This document shows, piece after piece, positions 1-5,303 of a DNA stretch of 22,653 nt. This DNA comes from JAGXLC01 sp964472385 (GTDB lineage: Bacteria; Bacteroidota; Bacteroidia; Bacteroidales; UBA12077). The stretch lies in the NCBI GenBank assembly GCA_964472385.1, contig CAYYLT010000014.1:1-22653 (forward strand), read 5' to 3'. The notes beneath the pieces were generated by a model, which was not told where the DNA came from, did no database searches, and worked only from the letters and a program-made list of their open reading frames with translations. Made by a program: the position numbers and the translations under genes. Every line of letters starts with the position of its first letter. Position 1 is the first letter of the stretch.

Positions 1-48
1 CGAGATCGTTTCACGTGACTGGAGTTCAGACGTGTGCTCTTCCGATCT
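1..48. other. Illumina TruSeq adapter sequence (contamination)
   Basis: Bases 15-48 match, as I remember it, the reverse complement of the TruSeq index adapter: they begin GTGACTGGAG and end TCTTCCGATCT. Bases 1-6 (CGAGAT) match the end of the P7 sequence. The eight bases between, CGTTTCAC, are the reverse complement of GTGAAACG, which I recall as TruSeq index 19. This is library sequence left on the contig end, not genomic DNA. Any reading frame that starts inside it is false. Confidence 0.96.
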
Positions 49-98
49 GTATGCATGGCATTTTCAACATCCCGGGATGTTGAAAATGCCATGCATAC
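49..98. repeat. Perfect 50-bp palindrome abutting the adapter, probably an artefact
   Basis: Bases 49-73 are the exact reverse complement of bases 74-98, with no spacer; the centre is CCC|GGG. The palindrome starts at the base after the adapter. The right arm continues smoothly into the receiver-domain reading frame, so the right arm is probably the true sequence. The left arm is probably a fold-back copy made during library construction or assembly. A natural palindrome cannot be excluded, but the contact with the adapter makes it unlikely. Confidence 0.85.
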
Positions 99-342
99 AC
101 TGACCCATCATGAGGGTATAAAATTAATCTTACTGGATATCATGATGCCGGAACTGGATGGATTTGATTTTCTTGACAAGCTTAAGGAATCTGGTATTCA
201 GGGAGTACCGGTAATTATTGTTTCCGCAAAATCTGATCATGACAGCATTCAAAAAGCTATTGATAAGGGTGCTTTTGATTATTTGACGAAACCATTCAAC
301 ATTCAGGATATACGGAATAAAGTCAGATCGGCTTTAAGGTAA
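76..342 (+). CDS. Response regulator receiver domain, 5'-truncated
   Basis: This is the C-terminal part, about 88 residues, of a CheY-like receiver domain. Visible landmarks are the phosphoacceptor aspartate in LILLDIMMPELDGF, the conserved serine in the VIIVSAKSD strand, and the lysine in YLTKPF. The protein ends soon after the last receiver helix (NKVRSALR), so no output domain follows. It may be a single-domain response regulator or the terminal receiver of a hybrid histidine kinase. The 5' part is missing: the frame stays open through the palindrome and adapter, but that sequence is artefactual. I begin at the first in-frame codon after the palindrome centre. The last 9 bases overlap the convergent kdsB gene. 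Signal and target are unknown. Confidence 0.85.
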   Translation, partial: DVENAMHTLTHHEGIKLILLDIMMPELDGFDFLDKLKESGIQGVPVIIVSAKSDHDSIQKAIDKGAFDYLTKPFNIQDIRNKVRSALR

Positions 343-1080
343 ATTATTGCGGAGTTTTTCCAAATCTTCCGGCGTATCTATGGGGTAATTGTCATATTTT
401 GACCGCGCCGTCATGATTTTGTAATCATTTTCGATCCAGCGATTTTGTTCAAGAGACTCTGCCAGCTCCAGCGAAGAAGGATCCAATGCAGTTATTTCCT
501 TTAGGATGTGGGTTCTATAAGCATATATTCCGATGTGTTTGAGAAAGGTAAAATGTTTTAACCATTCCTGGCTTTCCTTGTTGCGGATAAATGGAATGGC
601 TGTCCGGCTAAAGTATATGGCCTGATTGTGATGGTTGGTGATAACCTTTGGAATATTTGGATTGAAAAGTTCTGACTTATTGTTAACAGGTTTGACCAGG
701 GTGGCTATCTCGGTAGCTTCATGTTTAAAACACGACATCAATTCCTCGATCTGTCCGGGATGAATAAATGGTTCATCTCCTTGTATATTGATGATCACAT
801 CGCAGGGGATTTCTTTGCTTTGCTGAATTTTTTCATAGGCTTCTTTAACCCTGTCTGTGCCACTTTGATGTTTTTCTGATGTCATGACTACATTCCCCTG
901 AAATTTCCGGACAGTTTTTTTTATTCTTTCATCATCCGTGGCTACATATACTACAGGCAGCACCTTCAGAGATTGTTCGTAAACTCTTTGGATCATCGTT
1001 TTATTGTGGATCATAGCAAGGGGTTTCCCCGGAAATCGGGTAGAAGCATAACGTGCAGGGATAATGGCAATAAATTTCAT
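334..1080 (-). CDS. kdsB: 3-deoxy-manno-octulosonate cytidylyltransferase (CMP-Kdo synthetase)
   Basis: KdsB activates Kdo with CTP to give CMP-Kdo for the inner core of lipopolysaccharide; it is cytoplasmic. The start at 1080 gives 248 residues, the usual family length, and the canonical N-terminus MKFIAIIPARYASTRFPGKP with the nucleotide-binding loop. Other family marks are GTDR near residues 74-77 and the metal-binding NIQGDEPF at about 98-105. The frame stays open 22 codons further upstream, but that stretch crosses a mobile-element relic and resembles nothing in the family, so I rejected it. The 3' end overlaps the convergent receiver gene by 9 bases. It shows that the organism makes Kdo-containing LPS. 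Confidence 0.96.
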   Translation of the reverse strand: MKFIAIIPARYASTRFPGKPLAMIHNKTMIQRVYEQSLKVLPVVYVATDDERIKKTVRKFQGNVVMTSEKHQSGTDRVKEAYEKIQQSKEIPCDVIINIQGDEPFIHPGQIEELMSCFKHEATEIATLVKPVNNKSELFNPNIPKVITNHHNQAIYFSRTAIPFIRNKESQEWLKHFTFLKHIGIYAYRTHILKEITALDPSSLELAESLEQNRWIENDYKIMTARSKYDNYPIDTPEDLEKLRNNLP

Positions 1081-1098
1081 GCTTATTGTGTTTTGATT

Positions 1099-1118
1099 AG
1101 GGTTTGCTGATAAAGTCT
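1099..1118 (+). repeat. Relic of the AGGGTTTGCTGAAAA element end
   Basis: Bases 1099-1118 match the terminal repeat of the dispersed element described at 7081 and 21209, read in the reverse orientation, with one inserted T. Only about 20 bases are recognisable. It lies 18 bases upstream of the kdsB start. It may be a solo end left after deletion, or a chance match extended by drift. Confidence 0.5.
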
Positions 1119-1174
1119 GACCTCTTGGAAAGTCAATATTTTGCATGCTGATTTTTTTTGGGTGATTTTAGCCT

Positions 1175-1191
1175 ACTGACTTAATGTCAGT
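1175..1191. promoter_or_regulatory. Small dyad between kdsB and the sigma-54 activator
   Basis: ACTGAC and GTCAGT form a perfect 6-bp inverted repeat around TTAAT. It sits in the 256-bp region between two divergent starts, so it could be an operator acting on either gene. No regulator family is recognised. A dyad this short can occur by chance. Confidence 0.2.
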
Positions 1192-1259
1192 GAAATATAT
1201 AATTATGTAAACCATTAAATAAAAGCAGGTTAAAATTAAGAAAAAAACAAATAAAATTG

Positions 1260-1267
1260 TAATTTTG
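1260..1267 (+). promoter_or_regulatory. Candidate Bacteroidota -7 box (TAATTTTG)
   Basis: TAATTTTG matches the Bacteroidota primary sigma -7 consensus TAnnTTTG. It lies about 70 bases before the start at 1337. I see no TTTG at the expected -33 distance, so only half of the promoter is supported. Confidence 0.35.
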
Positions 1268-1336
1268 TCATGTTACCTGAACAATAATATTGTGTAAAGT
1301 TATTTTATCATTGGTAACTGAAAATACAGGTAGGGT

Positions 1337-2569
1337 ATGGATATTCAATCGATAAAACAAAGGTTTGGCATTATAGGCAATAGTCCGCAACTGTATCGTG
1401 CTATAGATACAGCCTTACAGGTAGCTCCTACTGATCTTTCTGTGTTAATTACCGGGGAAAGCGGAACCGGAAAGGAAGCATTTCCACAGATCACCCATCA
1501 ATTCAGTTCGCGAAAGCACGGGAAATACATACCAGTCAATTGTGGCGCTATTCCTGAGGGTACTATAGACAGTGAATTGTTCGGTCATGAAAAGGGTTCT
1601 TTTACCGGTGCTTATGAGAGCCGGAAAGGTTATTTTGAAGTAGCCCATAAGGGAACCATTTTTCTGGATGAAGTCGCTGAATTGCCTTTATTTACGCAGG
1701 TAAGGCTATTGAGGGTGCTTGAAACAGGTGAGTTTTTTAAAGTTGGCTCTTCCAATGTATTGAAAACGGATGTAAGGGTTATAGCGGCTTCCAACGAAGA
1801 CCTTATCAATGCGATTGAGGAAAATCGATTTCGGGAAGATCTGTATTATCGTTTGAACACGGTACCGATTATCATTCCTCCCCTTCGGGAGCGCGGAGAA
1901 GATATATTGCTTTTGTTCAAAAAGTTTGCTACAGATTTTGCCGAGCATTATCGTATGCCTCCCGTAAAACTTACCGATGAGGCCGGGGAAATTTTTGCAA
2001 ATTACAGATGGCCGGGTAATGTCAGACAATTGAAAAATATTACTGAGCAGCTCTCTATTATAGAACAGCAGCGGCTGGTGGACGCAGAAACCATAAAAAA
2101 ATACCTGCCTGATTACAATATTGAAAAATTACCTGCGCTTTATAAAAATGCTGATGAGAAATCTTTTTCTTCTGAGCGTGAAATATTGTATAAGATATTG
2201 TTTGACATGAAAAATGATATCAATAATTTAAAGAAACTTGTGCATGAAATTATTGATAAAGGGGCTGATGTGGACCGGATTCAAAAGGATAACAAACAGC
2301 TCATGCAGGTGCTTCATGAAAATACCGATAAATATATCGAGGGTAAAGATGTGGAAAAGAACCATGAAAAAACCGCCAGAACAGAAACTCCCCCTATTGA
2401 GGATACTGAAGAATATGTTGAGGAGTCTCTTTCTTTGCAGGATAAAGAAATGGAGCTTATCAAAAAGGCCCTGGATAAACATAAGGGTAAAAGAAAATAT
2501 GCTGCACAGGATTTGGGTATCTCCGAGAGAACCCTTTACAGAAAAATTAAGGAATATGAACTGGAATGA
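1337..2569 (+). CDS. Sigma-54-dependent transcriptional activator, Fis-type HTH
   Basis: This is a bacterial enhancer-binding protein of 410 residues. An AAA+ central domain occupies about residues 10-245: Walker A GESGTGKE (40-47), a GSFTGA sigma-54 contact loop (87-92), Walker B TIFLDE (107-112) and the arginine-finger segment REDLYYRL. A charged linker of about 100 residues follows. A Fis-type helix-turn-helix closes the protein (AAQDLGISERTLYRKIKEYE). There is no N-terminal receiver, PAS or GAF domain; the AAA+ domain starts almost at residue 1, so activity is probably set by expression or a partner. The contact loop is usually GAFTGA; the serine variant is mild. It is upstream of lptE and secG, so an envelope-related regulon is possible, but its targets are unknown. 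Confidence 0.93.
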   Translation: MDIQSIKQRFGIIGNSPQLYRAIDTALQVAPTDLSVLITGESGTGKEAFPQITHQFSSRKHGKYIPVNCGAIPEGTIDSELFGHEKGSFTGAYESRKGYFEVAHKGTIFLDEVAELPLFTQVRLLRVLETGEFFKVGSSNVLKTDVRVIAASNEDLINAIEENRFREDLYYRLNTVPIIIPPLRERGEDILLLFKKFATDFAEHYRMPPVKLTDEAGEIFANYRWPGNVRQLKNITEQLSIIEQQRLVDAETIKKYLPDYNIEKLPALYKNADEKSFSSEREILYKILFDMKNDINNLKKLVHEIIDKGADVDRIQKDNKQLMQVLHENTDKYIEGKDVEKNHEKTARTETPPIEDTEEYVEESLSLQDKEMELIKKALDKHKGKRKYAAQDLGISERTLYRKIKEYELE

Positions 2570-2674
2570 ACCTGTGAAACGTCCATGACAAAATAATCAT
2601 TCATATCACAAAAGGAAATGATGATTTTTATTATGCGGTTCCATCTGACCATTAAAAAATAAAAAAATAAACAG

Positions 2675-3184
2675 ATGAAAAAATTGATTTTTTCATTGAT
2701 CATGGGGATGTTTGTTATGTGTACATCGAGCTGCACCGTCCAGTATTCCATGGGAGGTGCCAATATTAATCCCGATGTGCATACCATATCTGTGGATGAT
2801 TTTCCAAGCCGGGCCCCCAGTGGACCTGCCGACCTGGGTCAATTCTTCACCAATGAGCTGAAAGATAAATTTCAGTCACAAACCCGTTTGACCGTGGTCA
2901 ATGAACGAGGGGATCTGAATTTCCGGGGTCAAATTTCGGATTATGACACCCGCCCGGTTTCTGTGGGGGGGGAACAGACTGCCCAAATGACGCGTTTAAC
3001 CCTCAGGGTGCATGTGGTCTTTACCAATGAAAAACATCCTGAAAATAGCTACGAATCAGATTTTTCTCATTATGAGGATTTTGATTCCGCTAAAAGCCTG
3101 TCGCAGATCGAGAATCAGCTGATTGAATCCATTAGTGAAAAATTGATAGATGATATTTTTAAAAAAGCAGTAGTGAATTGGTGA
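2675..3184 (+). CDS. lptE: LptE-family LPS-assembly lipoprotein
   Basis: LptE is the outer-membrane lipoprotein that plugs the LptD translocon and helps insert lipopolysaccharide into the outer leaflet. The 169-residue protein starts with a lysine and hydrophobic signal peptide and has a lipobox-like TSSC with the acceptor cysteine at residue 20. The mature part fits the Bacteroidota version of the family: FSGA-like SMGGANI after the cysteine, NERGDLNFRGQISDYD in the middle, HYEDFDSAKSLSQIENQLIE and the terminal DDIFKKAVVNW. It is the second gene of the plus-strand run; the next start is only 4 bases after its stop. Together with kdsB it points to normal LPS export. Confidence 0.9.
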   Translation: MKKLIFSLIMGMFVMCTSSCTVQYSMGGANINPDVHTISVDDFPSRAPSGPADLGQFFTNELKDKFQSQTRLTVVNERGDLNFRGQISDYDTRPVSVGGEQTAQMTRLTLRVHVVFTNEKHPENSYESDFSHYEDFDSAKSLSQIENQLIESISEKLIDDIFKKAVVNW

Positions 3185-3188
3185 AAAT

Positions 3189-4226
3189 ATGGAACGAACG
3201 GATTTGTTAAAATACATAAGCAATTTTGAATTACTCGATGAATACAGTTTTTTAGAATTGAGGGCTTTATTGAAAAAATACCCCTATTTTCATACGGCCT
3301 ATCAGTTATTGCTTTTGAACCTGAAAAATATTTCCGACCCCAGATTCAAGGAGTTTACCAGAAATTATGCCATCTATATCAAAGAGAATGCAAAATGCAC
3401 AAGGCTGATCAATGAGCTGGAACTTCGTGAAAGCAGCAAGGAATCAAAAAGCAGTGAAACTGTAGATGAAAATACCAAGCCAGCCCATGTCATTAATGAA
3501 CCTGTAGAACAGTCTGATCAGGTGATCAAAGAAGAGATTCCCGAAAGCAGCAAGAAGCAGAAGGAAAATAAGGATAAGAACATCCGGGCAAATTATCTTA
3601 AAAAAAGAATATCCGATACCCTCTCTGTACAGACGAATCAAGGCAATGATCAAGCTGATTTGCAAGATAATACCGGTGGAGATTTTTTTATTCTGGATAA
3701 AGCTTCCCAGGTTGAGCGTAAAATTTCTCAAAGATTTCAAAAAAACAGCGATTCTCAGGGTCAGACTCAACAGCCACAGCATGAGAAAAAGAATTCCCAG
3801 GAAGAGGCTGATAGTTTTGAGCTGGAAAACCCTGACAAGCAGTCTGGCAAAAAAGAAGTCGCTTCCCGTAGAGTACATCATATTGGCGGGCAATATTTCA
3901 CAGAGAAAGATTATGTGCAGAATGCCCGGGATAAGGATTCAGAAAATGATCTTATTGGAAAATTTATCACGAAACTGCCTGAGATGGATTCCCTTCAACC
4001 CCCTCATGAAGATCAATCGCAAGATGATATTTCGGCCAATAGTACGGCAGAAACTGATGAGTTACTTTCTGAAAAGCTTGTGGAGATATATATCAGACAA
4101 GGGTATTATGAAAAAGCAATATCAGCCTGCGAAAAATTAAGTTTGAAATATCCGGAAAAAAGTCATTACTTTGCGCAGAAAATTCAAGAGATAAGAAATA
4201 TTATTCAAGAACAACAAAAAGAATAG
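3189..4226 (+). CDS. TPR-like protein of unknown function between lptE and secG
   Basis: The function is not recognised. The 345-residue product has three parts. The N-terminus (about 1-75) is helical and compact, with a KKYPYFHTAYQLLLLNL segment resembling a helical repeat. The middle (about 75-285) is very polar, rich in Glu, Lys, Gln and Ser, and probably disordered. The last 55 residues look like one tetratricopeptide unit (EIYIRQGYYEKAISACEKLSLKYPEK). There is no signal peptide or membrane segment, so it is probably cytoplasmic. It starts 4 bases after lptE and ends 4 bases before secG, so it is almost certainly cotranscribed and perhaps translationally coupled. I recall similar proteins at this place in other Bacteroidota, which would imply an envelope or secretion-linked role; that is inference. 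Confidence 0.85.
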   Translation: MERTDLLKYISNFELLDEYSFLELRALLKKYPYFHTAYQLLLLNLKNISDPRFKEFTRNYAIYIKENAKCTRLINELELRESSKESKSSETVDENTKPAHVINEPVEQSDQVIKEEIPESSKKQKENKDKNIRANYLKKRISDTLSVQTNQGNDQADLQDNTGGDFFILDKASQVERKISQRFQKNSDSQGQTQQPQHEKKNSQEEADSFELENPDKQSGKKEVASRRVHHIGGQYFTEKDYVQNARDKDSENDLIGKFITKLPEMDSLQPPHEDQSQDDISANSTAETDELLSEKLVEIYIRQGYYEKAISACEKLSLKYPEKSHYFAQKIQEIRNIIQEQQKE

Positions 4227-4230
4227 CATC

Positions 4231-4623
4231 ATGTATTTTTTAGTGTCGGTATTAATCATTATAGTCAGTGTTTTGATGGTACTCGTTGTACTGGTTCAGA
4301 ACTCTAAGGGCGGGGGATTATCCTCAACTTTTGCCGGTTCAAGCCAGGTAATGGGTGTACGTAAGACCGCGGACTTTTTGGAGAAAGCTACCTGGACATT
4401 GGCAGTTAGTCTTCTGGTTTTGAGCCTCTTGGCTAGTATGACCATACCCAGGGAGACGCAAGAAGAGCGATCCAGAATACAAGAACAGATTGATAATGCT
4501 GTGGATCCCACTCAGATGCCATCATTTCCGACTTCTACCCCTCAAAACCAGCAAGGAGGTCAGTCTCAGCCTGTACAACAGGAGTCTCAGGATCAACAAA
4601 CGCCATTTCCGGCTGAAGAGTAA
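4231..4623 (+). CDS. secG: Preprotein translocase subunit SecG
   Basis: SecG is the small accessory subunit of the SecYEG channel in the inner membrane. The 130-residue product has the family topology: a first membrane segment (about 1-24), the conserved cytoplasmic loop with QNSKGGGLSSTFAGSSQVMG, and a second membrane segment (about 54-72). After this comes a hydrophilic tail of nearly 60 residues rich in Gln, Pro and Ser; long tails like this are common in Bacteroidota SecG. It is the last gene of the run, and a truncated mobile element begins three bases past the stop codon. Confidence 0.93.
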   Translation: MYFLVSVLIIIVSVLMVLVVLVQNSKGGGLSSTFAGSSQVMGVRKTADFLEKATWTLAVSLLVLSLLASMTIPRETQEERSRIQEQIDNAVDPTQMPSFPTSTPQNQQGGQSQPVQQESQDQQTPFPAEE

Positions 4624-4625
4624 AC

Positions 4626-4746
4626 AGGGTTTGCTGAAAAAGCCTTTAGTACATCAGTTACGAAGCGGCACAGCGAAGTTGTATATGAATACGGCGGCTT
4701 GAAGTCAGGGCAGTAGATGCCCAAAAATTGACGCACTTGCTAAAGG
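4626..4746 (-). mobile_element. Truncated, inverted copy of the AGGGTTTGCTGAAAA MITE-like element
   Basis: Bases 4626-4703 are roughly 90% identical by eye to the reverse complement of the right half of the full copy at 7081-7310, starting exactly at the terminal repeat. The match then becomes patchy, with an extra stretch of about 18 bases that includes a small GGGCA/TGCCC hairpin at 4708-4722. It resumes at TGCTAAAGG and stops near 4746. The left half and left terminal repeat are absent. It lies three bases after the secG stop codon and will be transcribed with secG. Confidence 0.8.
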
Positions 4747-4771
4747 TGTATAAAAATAAAATTTTTTGAAT

Positions 4772-4820
4772 AAGGTGTCAGCTTGTCATGATATGGGCTG
4801 ACACCTTTATTATTTTCTTT
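4772..4820 (+). terminator. Intrinsic terminator after the secG operon
   Basis: AAGGTGTCAGC (4772-4782) and GCTGACACCTT (4797-4807) form a perfect 11-bp stem with a 14-base loop, followed by a T-rich stretch (TTATTATTTTCTTTG). It separates the secG run from groES. The stretch from 4821 to the groES promoter candidates holds nothing else that I recognise. Confidence 0.8.
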
Positions 4821-4923
4821 GTTTTGTTGATGTGCTTTCGGTTTAACTGCCCATGCGTTTTTTTGTAAATCACTGACGATCAATATATGAAGAGTTTACT
4901 TTTTTGTCGTAAGGATGAATCTG

Positions 4924-4953
4924 TTTGCTTTGGCACAAAATATGTTATAGGGG
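4924..4953 (+). promoter_or_regulatory. Candidate groESL promoter, sigma-54-like or primary-sigma reading
   Basis: Two overlapping readings are possible. TTGGCACAAAATATGTT (4930-4946) resembles a -24/-12 sigma-54 promoter: YTGGCAC is exact and GG is spaced 10 bases from GT, where the -12 box should have GC. Alternatively TTTG at 4924-4927 with an 18-base spacer to TATAGGGG (4946-4953) is a poor match to the Bacteroidota primary promoter. I see no CIRCE (HrcA) inverted repeat before groES. The site lies 40-70 bases before the groES start. Confidence 0.35.
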
Positions 4954-4994
4954 ATCACGAGATTAAGAAGTGTAACCCTCAAATTCATAAACCA

Positions 4995-5264
4995 ATGAAG
5001 CAAAAACCATTAAAAGACAGAGTATTGATCGAGCCAATGGAGGCTGAAGAAAAGACAGCCAGTGGTTTAATTATTCCGGATTCAGCAAAAGAAAAGCCCC
5101 AAAAGGGTAAGGTCGTTGCCGCAGGAGAAGGTAAAAAGGATGAACCCATGACCGTTAAAGAAGGAGATATGGTTATCTATGGTAAGTATGCAGGAACTGA
5201 ACTTACCATTGACGGGAATGATTACCTGATTATGCGTGAAGATGACATTTTATTGATCGAATAG
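4995..5264 (+). CDS. groES: Co-chaperonin GroES
   Basis: GroES forms the seven-subunit lid of the GroEL cage in the cytoplasm. The start at 4995 gives 89 residues with the usual N-terminus (MKQKPLKDRVLIEP), the mobile loop that binds GroEL (EEKTASGLIIPDSAKEKP) and the conserved KGKVVAAGEGK and the DYLIMREDDILLIE ending. The frame is open for 36 codons upstream, but that part has no family similarity and contains the promoter candidates, so I do not include it. groEL follows after 39 bases, giving the classic two-gene operon. Confidence 0.97.
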   Translation: MKQKPLKDRVLIEPMEAEEKTASGLIIPDSAKEKPQKGKVVAAGEGKKDEPMTVKEGDMVIYGKYAGTELTIDGNDYLIMREDDILLIE

Positions 5265-5303
5265 CAGAAAAAATCATTAATAATCATAAAAAATTTACAA
5301 AAA

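Noticed and set aside
34..75. GTG start giving a longer receiver protein
   Set aside because: The start and first codons lie in adapter sequence and the left arm of the artefactual palindrome.
1081..1146. Upstream extension of kdsB by 22 codons
   Set aside because: It runs through an element relic and lies before the canonical MKFIAIIPAR start of the family.
4887..4994. Upstream extension of groES by 36 codons
   Set aside because: No GroES similarity; it overlaps the promoter candidates, and the ATG at 4995 gives the normal N-terminus.
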